A stretch of 64,000 nucleotides of DNA from positions 1,798,001 to 1,862,000 of the forward strand of contig CM074764.1 of assembly GCA_037355855.1 (NCBI GenBank), in the 5' to 3' direction. Positions 29,945-39,153 of this stretch are shown here, one piece after another (positions within the stretch are counted from its first letter, which is position 1; the number at the start of each line of letters is the position of its first letter). The position numbers and the translations under genes were made by a program. The notes under the pieces were generated by a model. It worked only from the letters and a program-made list of their open reading frames with translations, searched no databases and was not told where the DNA came from. This stretch comes from Pseudo-nitzschia pungens. Its lineage: Eukaryota > Bacillariophyta > Bacillariophyceae > Bacillariales > Bacillariaceae.

Positions 29945-31084
29945 TCAAGCCGTCTTTTCGTCGTCGTCGTCTTCTCCGTTCCCGTCCGCGACCAAAAACT
30001 GGTTCAGCTCGTCCCACAGCTTGCGTCGCTCGTCTCCCTCGACGGCCCCCTCGAGCTTGGCCGACACCTCCGTGTCGTCCCCCGCGTACCACAGCTTGCA
30101 GACGTGCGTGTCGCGTTGTTGCGCTCCGTCGTCGTCGTCGCCGCCCGCGATTTCTCCCAGCGGGAGGGCGTGATCGTCGGAGAGCCACACCGGAGGCCCG
30201 TCCTTCAACAGCCGTCGGAGTTCCGCCTGGCAATCGGTGTTCTTGACCCGTTCCAGGTAGGCACCGAACTGCGTTTTGAGGAGGTGCTCGACGGCGGATC
30301 GCTCGTATTGGCAGGGATGCCATTTCCCGCTCGGGTGCGTCTGGTACTCGACTGGAATGGAATGGAATGAAATGGAACGAAATTTTGTGGAATGGGATGA
30401 CACAAAAAAATGGGACGACACGGAATGCAATGATATTGTAGAATGCAATGCAATCCGGGATCGTGATGAAAGCGATGATAGCGTTGCCGTTATTATGTTT
30501 TGTGTGTTGTTGCGTTGGAAAGTTGCGCGGGTAACGAGAATGGGAATGGGAACTGGGAATCGAACAAGAAAAAAAGCACAGGGTTCATTATCATTATTGC
30601 GAAGCATCATTATCATTACCATTATTATTGTTTTGTAGATTGTTGCGTATTGCGTAGAAGTAGAATTATTTTTTCCATATGGAAAGCATTGTTTTTTGAA
30701 TTTTTGTTTCGTGGATTGCACCAGATCGTCGGAGGAATGGATCACGAGTGGAAACGGTTTGCGTTTTGAGATGACAACATGAGATGACGTGATATTGCGC
30801 ATTCGGGATTGCTGGCTCGGATTTCGTCTCCGACGCAATACAAAACAAAACAAAACAATACAATACAATACAAAACACGCGACAACAACCGCAGCTTTTG
30901 CGACTGCGACTGCTGCTGCGGAATGCTATGCTTTGCTGCTCTTCGTTGCAAAATAGCACGGTAACGGATGCATTCATTATTTTATTGTACCGTACGCACC
31001 ATAGTTTCCGTCTTCTTCGGTAATATCCTCCATGGTGCAGAAGCACATCATTCCCTCCGACGGTTTTCCATGGGTCGACGACAT
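29945..31084 (-). CDS. Two-exon conserved-looking 163-aa protein
   Basis: Exon 1 is 31084-31000: ATG at 31084, giving MSSTHGKPSEGMMCFCTMED and eight more residues. It ends at a GTGCGT donor. The 648-bp intron ends CATTCCAG, and exon 2 is 30351-29945. Coding length is 492 nt, exactly 164 codons, and the split codon GTC reads through smoothly (DGNY-V-EYQTHPSGKWHPCQYE). The protein is soluble and Cys/Trp-containing, with a highly acidic tail (GEDDDDEKTA). I have the impression of a family conserved in microalgae but cannot name it. The intron is long for a diatom and contains GGAAT pentamer repeats, which may have expanded there. Confidence rests on frame and splice-site agreement. Confidence 0.65.
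30354..30440. repeat. GGAAT pentamer repeat at the intron's 3' end
   Basis: Imperfect GGAATGGAATGAAATGGAACG units lie directly next to the splice acceptor of the two-exon gene. A second array of the same pentamer is at 31165-31285. Confidence 0.7.
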
Positions 31085-31726
31085 GATCGAAGATGGATTC
31101 GTGTTTCTACGGTATGTGTGTTCGTTGTGCGTTGTTGTGATTACCGGTACCGGTACGTGTATCTCCTGTGCCGAATGGAACGGAATGCAATGGAACGGAA
31201 CGGAATGGAGCGGAATGTAATCGAGTGGAATGCAATCGAATGGAATGCAATCGAGTGGAATGCAATCGAATGGAATGCAATCAGCCACTGAATGAATGAA
31301 CGAATCTCAAATAATACGAAGTAATAAGAGATGACAATGAATGAATGCGTAGAAGTACAAGTACTGTGATGGTAACTACACAATATGCAACTAAAAGTAT
31401 GAGTACCAGAAAACACGTACAAATCCTACGTGGGCTCATAAGGCGCGCGCAAAGCTCATTTGGTTACATTCTCTCACTCAGATGGGTGTCAGCGATGCCT
31501 AAGACCGTCTAACGCATCACAAAAATATTTCGAAGTCGTGATAAAAATTGACATCGATTCTTTTTTTAAATGTTATCTGATTTTACTTGACATCTCGTCG
31601 GCCAATCTGAAGAGCAGATCCACAGACCGACAAGGGTAACAACAATAAACTTGAAATAATTAAACCTGCCTTATCAGCAACAACAGGGGTACTTCCCCTA
31701 TCTGACAAACAGCAATCAGCAGCGCC
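31085..31726. other. Intergenic region with a second GGAAT array
   Basis: 31165-31285 is a run of GGAATGCAATCGARTGGAAT units. The region up to 31430 is AT-rich and otherwise featureless. It should contain the promoter of the gene starting at 31084, and perhaps the 3' end of the Crypton at 31727. No gene is supported. Confidence 0.5.
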
Positions 31727-34027
31727 TCAGCGCAGATTTGGATTTGGTCGGGCGCTTTGGTTGTCCTTTCGGATCGAATCGCTAAGGCGTGTCATCGACA
31801 CGTCTCCAAAGGCACGCCTGATCTTATTACATGCTGTACTCAGATCATTCCCTTTATTTAGCAACCTCTCTACACAATCCCATATCAGCTTCCTTCGGGC
31901 GTACTTAAATTTACAGCTCCCTCTCTCCCTTCTAGTGAAGTCCCTTGCTGGCTTTCGACCACCAATCCCATTCTGATACTCATCCCACATCGCTTCGATA
32001 GTCCGAGGGTGTGGAAAGAGAGTAGCAGGCTTTCCACGCTCAGGAACACCTACTGGTGCAGCGTGTCTCACTGCTCCTCCTCCACCTCCAGCAGCTCTCC
32101 TAGCAGGAGCATACGACAATCCACGAACCATTGCACTCAGTGTTCGCAACTGCCGCTTTATCTCTGCAAGCTCAGCGAGCTGATGGTTCTTGATCTCCGC
32201 CACATTAGTTTGAGTAGTACAAGTCTTTGCATAAATAGCGTTCCTCCACTCCTGTCCACCTCTTCCAAATCCTCCCTCTCTGTCTGCTGTATCATCATCA
32301 GGGATCTCATCCATGTGCACGACGCCATCGTGGTTCGAAGGAATGATTCGAATCTGTTTGATTGGATTGTAATGTTCTTCTCCTCCGTTTAGAAGTGAGT
32401 ATCTGTTAACAATCAGCTGTCTCAGGTCAGGGGGAACCAAGTCTGCAGCAGTGGCATCATAGCAAGCCCAAAGCAAAGGCTTTGCAAGGATGACAGCAAC
32501 GCGATCCCCAAAGGCGCCACGAATCGCAGGTGTTACAGACGCAGCAAGCCACTCGTCGGTCAATGAGCTGTCGTTCTTCTCCTTATAATAACAGACTCCT
32601 CTGTGGCAGAGCCGGCTTCCAGCATTAATATCCGGCCAATCTAACTGAATTTCCAAGTACCTGTCTTGCATTGCCTTACTAGTCTTCCATCTTGCTCTGT
32701 AGTTGACGTCATCCTTCCCAGCACCACAGCGTCTCGACATAGTAGTTGCCCACTTCTTAACAGAGTGTGTTCCTAGTTGCTTGTCTCCTGCGAATCGAAA
32801 CCGGCCACTTTCTAATACTGCTTTCGTTGCTCTTTGGTAGGCAAGCTTGCAGGTGTCAGCCTCCTTGTCGAGTTTCTTTGTGGAAGATCCAGCGCGTGTA
32901 TCTCCCTCGGCGAATAGCCACTGGCTCAGTCGACCGGCTCCATGAGTGAGCCATACCTCTAGATAGACACCAAGTCCAAGCAATACACAGAACCGGGGAT
33001 CCAAGGACCCCATCAGCAACTGAAGGGGACAGTCCTTTTCCTCGTGTATGTTCTTAGACCACCTCATCTGCGCAGTTAGATAGCCCGGATAGGTTAGACT
33101 CTCCCGGATGCTTGCCTTCCTCATGTGGGAGGTATCGTCGCCTCTTGCAATTAGATGGAACTGGAACTTGAGCATGGCTCTGTGTCGTAGATTAACAATA
33201 GTAGGAGCCGGTCCAATTAGATCCAGCATTTGGATGAACTCATCCAGGGTAAACGCTCTATCGGCTTGTCCCTCCTTTCCAAGCAATCGCGCCTCCTTCT
33301 TCTTTACAGCTTTGATTAGATTGTTAAGTTTCTTCGACTTAGTAGGATTGCCCTCCTCTTTAGTATCATCCCATGCTGAACTGAGTGGCATGAAATAGGA
33401 GATTGCTTTCTTCCAGAACTCCAATGTAGACGCTCTTGCATAATAAGGGTTGTCCTCCGGACCCGGATCCTCCAGACCAAACGCTCTGTAACACATCCAC
33501 TTGTAGATGTGGTCCGGTTCCACAATAGAGAGCTCGGCATTCGTGAATACCTTGTTGCTGGGGTGGATGATCCCTGTAAAGTGGCTCATCATTTCAAGCA
33601 GTGCGGCATGATATTTTAGTAGCTGAGTGGGGGCATTAACATCATTTGGAAGGCTTGGTGGTCCAAGATTCTCCCGACGGGGAATAACGGGACGAGGTGG
33701 TCGATCGGGCTCATTCTCCCTTTCAGGGGGTTCTTCTGGAACTTCTTCCTCCTCCTCCTCCTCGTCGTCTCCTTCTTGGGGAGCAGGAGGACGGGGAGCA
33801 GGAGGATGAGGAGCAGCAGGAGAAGCAGGAACAGCACCACCAGCAGCAACAGCAGGAGGGGGCGCTGGTGGTGCAGCATCCAACCGGGCGCGAGCGTCGG
33901 CATCCAGGGGGAATGCAGCTGCGAACGCTACGCTGTTTCGTGCTGCATCTGCCCTAGCAGCCCTGAGCCTTGCGCGCCTCTCCCTTTGCCTAATGGCTCT
34001 TGGATTCATAGATAGTTGCCTTGCCAT
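31727..34027 (-). CDS. Crypton-type tyrosine recombinase, 766 aa
   Basis: Likely the single protein of a Crypton, a DNA transposon that moves by a tyrosine recombinase. The ATG at 34027 begins a basic, then Ala/Pro- and Glu-rich ~130-aa N-terminus. The recombinase core shows the expected order: R294 in HLIARGDDTSH, a GLGVYLEVW helix, H420 in LGTHSVKKWATT (the HxxR position reads HSVK), NYRARW around R443 and the candidate nucleophile Y456 in DRYLEIQ. Residues ~690-755 (TIEAMWDEYQNGIGGRKPA...) resemble the GCR1_C DNA-binding domain typical of Cryptons. The frame is intact over 766 codons. Element ends are not visible because Cryptons lack inverted repeats. The alternative is a domesticated or viral recombinase with the same fold. 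Confidence 0.75.
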   Translation of the reverse strand: MARQLSMNPRAIRQRERRARLRAARADAARNSVAFAAAFPLDADARARLDAAPPAPPPAVAAGGAVPASPAAPHPPAPRPPAPQEGDDEEEEEEEVPEEPPERENEPDRPPRPVIPRRENLGPPSLPNDVNAPTQLLKYHAALLEMMSHFTGIIHPSNKVFTNAELSIVEPDHIYKWMCYRAFGLEDPGPEDNPYYARASTLEFWKKAISYFMPLSSAWDDTKEEGNPTKSKKLNNLIKAVKKKEARLLGKEGQADRAFTLDEFIQMLDLIGPAPTIVNLRHRAMLKFQFHLIARGDDTSHMRKASIRESLTYPGYLTAQMRWSKNIHEEKDCPLQLLMGSLDPRFCVLLGLGVYLEVWLTHGAGRLSQWLFAEGDTRAGSSTKKLDKEADTCKLAYQRATKAVLESGRFRFAGDKQLGTHSVKKWATTMSRRCGAGKDDVNYRARWKTSKAMQDRYLEIQLDWPDINAGSRLCHRGVCYYKEKNDSSLTDEWLAASVTPAIRGAFGDRVAVILAKPLLWACYDATAADLVPPDLRQLIVNRYSLLNGGEEHYNPIKQIRIIPSNHDGVVHMDEIPDDDTADREGGFGRGGQEWRNAIYAKTCTTQTNVAEIKNHQLAELAEIKRQLRTLSAMVRGLSYAPARRAAGGGGGAVRHAAPVGVPERGKPATLFPHPRTIEAMWDEYQNGIGGRKPARDFTRRERGSCKFKYARRKLIWDCVERLLNKGNDLSTACNKIRRAFGDVSMTRLSDSIRKDNQSARPNPNLR

Positions 34028-34437
34028 GCTGTTTTTTCTTTGAAATAGTGAGCAAAAGGTGGATTACAGGGTATTTTGTGAAGCAATCGGAGACGCAAAC
34101 GAGAGAAATTTCGTTCCCGTCTTCATTAAATTTCGATAGACATGAATCCTGTCTTTAATAATGCAACTGACGGTTGCGCACCTCCGTGTTAATATACGGA
34201 GAAAAAAACTACTGTTTCAGCAATGTTAAGGGGGTCTGGTTTGCAACCGGTACTGTACTCTCAGCCACTAAAAATGGGTCCGATACGTCAGAAAATGAGG
34301 CGTACTTAGAAACGTACCTATGTATACGTACTATGTGGTAGGAGTTGCACGAGCGCGTAGCGCGCGCAACTACGGTTGCATTTTGCCGATACTGTACCAG
34401 TAATTTTACCGGTAGAGCCTTACAAGGACAAGTAACT
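34028..34437. other. Non-coding flank of the Crypton
   Basis: AT-rich sequence with no open frame of interest. It contains the presumed promoter of the recombinase gene and several short ACGTACTA/TACCGGTA words common in this genome. The left inverted repeat of the next element begins at about 34438. Confidence 0.45.
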
Positions 34438-36004
34438 TACTACGGAATTCCTATCAAAACTGATCCCCCCCCCATTTTAAAAATCTCCTTTACTCGGGAG
34501 TTTAGGGCATTTTGACCTTCGTCTGATGGTACATTTTTCTACTGGAGTCTACTACCGGTACACGTTTAGTACCTAGGGACAAATGGACAGACTTGTCTTT
34601 TTTTTTTCAGATCTATACACAATTGGTCATATCTCAGTCAATTTTCAATCTTTTCCCTTGAAACTTGGGCTTCTAATAGATCACATACTACCCTAAACCT
34701 TCCCTGAATTTTGTTTTATAGGATGGAGTGGAAGGGTGTCAGAGGAGGAGCCGAGTCAGTGTCCATTTTCGGGTCGAAAATTTTGAAATTTTTGAAATTT
34801 TTGACACTCACCTATCCTCAACAAATAGGGCCCCATCATTGCCAGCAAAGCCGATGGACACACCAAGGGGAACCCAATGGACAAGTATATTGGTTCGGAA
34901 GGCCAGTGACTACAGTTGAGGGACTCTACCAGACTTTTTTCTTTCGCCGTCGGTTTGAGCGCCGAACGGGCACCATCTCCTGCTCCTTCTGTTCCTCCTT
35001 TTTCTTGCTCTTCTCCTGATTGCATCCCCTTGGACTAAATCTTTTTTGCATTTGTTCTTGCTTGTCTTCTGCATTATTTGAAGCGTTTTCTTCATCAGCA
35101 ACAGCACTGGCTGCAACGGCAGCAACAGCGGTAGGAGCGTTTCCAGGCTGTTCTTCCGGCTCAATTTTTCCAGCATCAAGAAGGTCATAGTCCTCGACGG
35201 AACTTGCTGTGTCCGATTCTTCATCTGGAAAAGGGTTCATAGCTCCATAATCTTCACAGAGATCATCAATAATAGATTCGATAGAATCACTGTCATCATT
35301 TCTGCCATGCACTTCGATATCTCCAACACTTGATACAGTTGACTGACTGTAATCATCATCCAAATTGTACCCTTCCCAACTGCTGAATAATTCTTGCCGA
35401 TCTCTGAGAACACCTCATTGCTCCATCGCAGATCACCACCACACCATCCAAAACCACCAATAACATGCTCGGAGAGTCTTCTGAAGCTATTCCTAAAAAT
35501 TTTTTGATCGTACTAATTGATCAGATTTTTTTTTTTGACATCTGTCCATTTGTCCCTAGGTACTAAACGTGTACACGACTCGGTCATTTCCCAGAAAGAA
35601 AATCTGGTACTAATTTTCTACACAAATTCATGTACCGTACATATTAGGCTACAACTCCTCCTGACCATGGTGATTGAATCGGAAGCAGTTGCAATAAATA
35701 GACTTGAAGCCATACCACCTATGTCCATCCAACCCTTGTGCCCAGAGTTGGTTTATCTGGTGTTATCAAGTCAAGATTGGTTGAGTAGTAGGAGCCAAAA
35801 TGTAATTTTGAACAATATCATGTAGAATTAGTACTAGTAGTACCGGTACCTCCTCAAGAGATTTCTCAACGAGTTGCCTCGGAGTTGCTCTGTAGAGCCA
35901 TGTAGAAAAATCTACTACCAGACAAAGGTCAAAATGCCCTAAACTCCCGAGTAAAGGAGATTAAAATTGGGGGGGGGGGATCAGCTGATAGGAATTCCGT
36001 AGTA
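34438..36004. mobile_element. Decayed ~1.57-kb element with inverted repeats
   Basis: The left end (34438-34550) and right end (35895-36004) are inverted copies: TACTACGGAATTCCTATCA, a C-run, CTCCTTTACTCGGGAGTTTAGGGCATTTTGACCT. A second inner inverted pair, 34558-34605 and 35525-35575, carries CACGTTTAGTACCTAGGGACAAATGGACAGA. On the right arm the outer and inner parts are ~320 bp apart, so that arm has taken an insertion. Inside is a decayed minus-strand gene. No transposase motif and no clear target duplication are seen; superfamily unassigned. Confidence 0.65.
34926..35480 (-). pseudogene. Decayed acidic protein gene
   Basis: A minus-strand frame without ATG gives a 145-residue acidic protein with SVEDYDLLDAGKIEPEE, an Ala/Val linker and a basic C-terminus (VPVRRSNRRRKKK). 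Upstream, in the next frame, a matching segment (VIGGFGWCGGDLRWSNEVFS) appears to continue the same protein, so one base has been gained or lost near 35375. An acidic N-terminal region of a transposase is conceivable, but I recognise no catalytic domain. It lies inside the inverted-repeat element at 34438-36004. Confidence 0.4.
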
Positions 36005-36637
36005 GTGTGATATTGGACCTCGGGGGGTTCTCGTGGAGTTGTAGTATTCCGCCATCATGGTGGCCTCTATTTTTTTTCCAAGTAAAGATACCGGTAAGGT
36101 TTTCCGTATATTTTTTTGTTGAATAACTTTGTAGTAAGATTAAACCTTACCTAGTAGAGTACATTCTAAAAGAAGTACCTTACTACGACAGTACAAGAAC
36201 GTCCGAAAACTGGTTCGCGACCCATCGCGACCCATCGCGACCCATCGCGACCCGATCGCGACCCGATCGCAACCCAATCGCGACTTTTCTCAGAAAAACG
36301 CGACCACAATTTTTTATTTCACAACCTTTTTTCCACTATTCTCAACCTTATTCCTTTTTTTTCTCCATCTCTGCATCAGTTTCTGGAAAATGTTCTTATC
36401 TAGACCCTGATATTCAGTCCCTCGTCACCTTTTCATGCCATTCTACACATTTGACACATTTGACTCGATGTAACAAATAATTTTTAATCAGATCATCTTC
36501 AATCACACAACAGTTACATCCCGCACCGTTGTAAAACTTTTTTTTTAAGTGTTGTCACCTAACATACCGGTACCCCAGCTAAGAATCCTCCCTTCGCATC
36601 ACAACAAACAATTATTTCAATTTATTTTATTTTCACC
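36005..36637. other. Non-coding region with a CGCGACCC tandem repeat
   Basis: 36205-36290 holds six or seven copies of CGCGACCCAT/CGCGACCCGAT, preceded by GTCCGAAAACTGGTT. The same start occurs in inverted form at ~43055-43083. The rest is AT-rich, with homopolymer runs of T. No gene before 36638. Confidence 0.5.
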
Positions 36638-37063
36638 ATGCCGAACGCTTCCTCCGACCCAAGGCACTTTGCCAATGAGCCCAGAATACCCAAGACATTC
36701 CATTGTCGCAACTGCATTGCCTCTGCAAGAAAAAGAAAATCACAGCAATCCTTCAAGGGATACAAACAAGAATCGAGCCACTTTTACACCTACCGATATG
36801 TCTGTAGAGGACTTTCATTTCACTTGAAGTCAAACATTGATTGCCAAACTTATTATCGTGCGAACAATCTTATGGATTTTATTTCTTCTGCGAAAGCAGA
36901 AGTCACCCTCCCTTTGGTCCGACACACACCATCACAGTACTATGGACTGACAATGACACAGAATGGACCACAAATCCCCCCCTCCCTTGCCCCAAATGAC
37001 ACCGCCGCAACAACTTCTATCCATACCTCACTCAGAAGTACCGTATTGGGGTATGACCAATAG
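36638..37063 (+). CDS. Small zinc-finger-like protein, 141 aa, probably mobile-element derived
   Basis: The ATG at 36638 is in the favourable context CACCATGC. The protein has FHCRNC, and then YVCRGLSFHLKSNIDCQTYY, an arrangement of Cys/His pairs that looks like a C2HC or C2H2 finger at the N-terminus of a transposase-like protein. The remaining ~70 residues are polar and unremarkable, and the frame ends without a catalytic domain. It lies just before the ~130-bp repeat array. I interpret it as a remnant or short accessory protein of a DNA transposon, with low certainty. Confidence 0.4.
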   Translation: MPNASSDPRHFANEPRIPKTFHCRNCIASARKRKSQQSFKGYKQESSHFYTYRYVCRGLSFHLKSNIDCQTYYRANNLMDFISSAKAEVTLPLVRHTPSQYYGLTMTQNGPQIPPSLAPNDTAATTSIHTSLRSTVLGYDQ

Positions 37064-37109
37064 CAGCAGTACTAGTACTAGTACTACTTGTAGTATCATG
37101 TAGTACTAG

Positions 37110-37441
37110 TACTAAATCAGGGTCCAGCATCCTGTCTAGCATCCTGTTTAGTATCGCCTTCTTGGTTCTTCAGTTCTGTCCGTATCTTAGCATCCTGTAT
37201 ATCTAATATTATAGGGCTCCTGCTAAGAACTGGGGTATGTAGATCTGCTGGTACAAATCCTACTTGAAGGGCCCAGCGTCTACTATCCTATTTGGTATGT
37301 CCCCCTTCTTTCTGTACAGTTCCGTCTATCTTTTAGCACAATGAATATCTCATAATATTATTATAATGCTGCTAAGAACTGGGGTATGTAGATATGGTAC
37401 AAATCCTACTGGAAGGGCCCAGCATCCTGCTTAACATCCAG
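37110..37441 (+). repeat. ~130-bp repeat array, left part
   Basis: Two and a half copies of a unit containing GCATCCTGTTTAGTATC, CTGCTAAGAACTGGGGTATG, TAGATCTGGTACAAATCCTAC and GGGCCCAGCATCC. The array is cut at 37441/42601 by the Copia element; the matching sequence resumes at 42595. Confidence 0.75.
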
Positions 37442-37447
37442 TTCACT

Positions 37448-37890
37448 AACAACGCAGTAACAGGGTTGTTAAATATAAGAAACAGAAACTGCGCATAAAA
37501 CCGCGCGATTGCGAGCTACTGTATGTGGAGTCGTACTGAGCACTATATCTGCTCCGACCACGAGCATGGAGTCTTACACGTGGAGTTGTACTGAGCATTG
37601 CTCCAACCACGCGCATGGAGTCACGCGCACGAATATATGCCCGGGACCATGCTAAAGACCATGCAAAAGTATACGCCGCTGAATAAACACATACAAACAC
37701 TTAAGAATGGATACATACGAGCCCAGTGAGTCATGACCAACTGATCAAGTGTTAAGCGATCATCGCTAAGGTCGCTAATCAATCCAATCGCTAACACACA
37801 GTTCACACAGAGCAATCGAGTGTTAACACAGAAAACACATGATTCGCAAGATAGAATACTAAGCTCATAATTCCAGTTAAACAACTTGTT
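37448..37890 (+). repeat. 5' LTR of the family B Copia element
   Basis: 443 bp, starting AACAACGCAG and ending AACAACTTGTT, so the tips AACAA/TTGTT are inverted. Apparent short proteins inside it occur identically in the 3' LTR and are not genes. Confidence 0.9.
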
Positions 37891-37906
37891 GATTAACAGT
37901 CGCAGT
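37891..37906 (+). promoter_or_regulatory. Primer-binding site of the family B Copia element
   Basis: GATTAACAGTCGCAGT directly follows the 5' LTR. Its first 13 bases are the same as in the unrelated-LTR family A (17088, 63495), and it is complementary to a tRNA-Asn-like anticodon arm. Confidence 0.6.
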
Positions 37907-38025
37907 TCGACAATACTCTACTATCTGTATTCGCGTTATTCGATACTCAACAATTCGAAACACGCGATTCTTGTTTTTACTGGAAAACTACGTTAATACA
38001 ATACACCCACATACGTAAAATAACC

Positions 38026-39153
38026 ATGACGACTGTCACGCCAGAAGAAAGACCGAATGAAGAAACACCCGTCGTCGAAACACCCGTCGTCGAAACACCC
38101 GTCGTCGAAACACCCGCCGCCAATACCAACGAAGAAATATCTACTAACCATACGAACGGAGAAACACCCAATACGAATACGAATACAATGCTGAGAGTAC
38201 TCAACAACACCGACTCAGATGAAAGTGATTCCTATTGGGACCGATCTCTTTTGATGAAGGGGATCAAGTGGATGTTCACTCCTACGTTCGCACTACAACG
38301 GATTAAAAACAACAATCACCTTGAAGACCAGATTAAAAACAACAATCACCTTGAAGAACAGATTAAAGAGCTGAAGAAGGCGCTCGAAAAGAAAGAAGAG
38401 CGCGACGACCAAATTGCGGAACTTAGGAAGGCCCTTGAGACGAGAGAAAAAGAAGAAAGGGACAAGGAGATAAAGGAATTAAAGAAGGCACTCGAGAAGA
38501 AAGAAAAAGAAGAAAAAGAGGCACTCGAGAAGAAAGAGAAGGAAGCAAAAGAGGCACTCGAGAAGAAAGAGAAAGAAGAAAGAGACAATGAGATAAAGGA
38601 ACTCAAGAAGGCCCTAGAAAGGAAGGAAGAAGCTCTGGAAAAGAAGGAAGAGAGAGAGGGGTTCCAATCGCTACGTGTTGGAGATGTGAAACCTTTCGAT
38701 GGAAATGAATTACACTGGGTCAAGTGGAAGGCAGAGGCCGAAAGCATTCTATACAGAACAGGGTTTCAGAAAGTCATGGAGAGCAGGAGGGAAGCGGACA
38801 AGGATCCAAACCGGAATAACGTTCTATTCTCCACGTTAGCATCAGCGACTTGCAACGGAAGCGCATACTTGAAGATCAACCAGCATAGAACTGATGGACA
38901 CGGTGCATGGCAGAAACTCCTAGATTGGTACGACGACGAATCACAACTGGAGACTCACGCCGATACCCTCCGTATCAAGTTGCAGAACGTAAAACTCTAC
39001 GAGGGCGGGAATATTTCTGACTACATTAATAGGTTCGAGTTAATCTATTATGAACTCAACCGTATCCCGACATTCGGAATGCATGAATCAGAAGGCAAAG
39101 GATTATTTATTCGAAATATACACGACCAATCAATGCGTCCAAGTTCGAGTTGA
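38026..39153 (+). CDS. gag: Copia Gag (UBN2-like), 375 aa
   Basis: The ATG at 38026 starts a Gag with three VVETP repeats near the N-terminus. A strongly charged coiled coil (~95-225) follows, of KELKKALEKKEKEE units, and then a UBN2/retrotran_gag-like region: LHWVKWKAEAESILYRTGF, GAWQKLLDWYDDES and YINRFELIYYELNRI. The coiled coil may drive particle assembly. Gag ends at 39153 with RPSSS, where the next coding frame overlaps; no zinc knuckle is present, consistent with deletion of the gag end and of protease and integrase. The remaining frame is intact and the LTRs nearly identical, so it may still be expressed. Confidence 0.8.
   Translation: MTTVTPEERPNEETPVVETPVVETPVVETPAANTNEEISTNHTNGETPNTNTNTMLRVLNNTDSDESDSYWDRSLLMKGIKWMFTPTFALQRIKNNNHLEDQIKNNNHLEEQIKELKKALEKKEERDDQIAELRKALETREKEERDKEIKELKKALEKKEKEEKEALEKKEKEAKEALEKKEKEERDNEIKELKKALERKEEALEKKEEREGFQSLRVGDVKPFDGNELHWVKWKAEAESILYRTGFQKVMESRREADKDPNRNNVLFSTLASATCNGSAYLKINQHRTDGHGAWQKLLDWYDDESQLETHADTLRIKLQNVKLYEGGNISDYINRFELIYYELNRIPTFGMHESEGKGLFIRNIHDQSMRPSSS

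Noticed and set aside
29593..30246. Plus-strand Arg-rich open frame
   Set aside because: Antisense to the second exon of the two-exon gene and driven by its GC-rich codons.
34711..35019. Plus-strand frame beginning with a basic protein in the inverted-repeat element
   Set aside because: Opposes the better-supported acidic minus-strand remnant and lacks any motif.
37446..37884. Small proteins inside the family B LTRs, repeated at 42119-42698
   Set aside because: Identical in both LTRs, no conserved features; LTR sequence that happens to be open.
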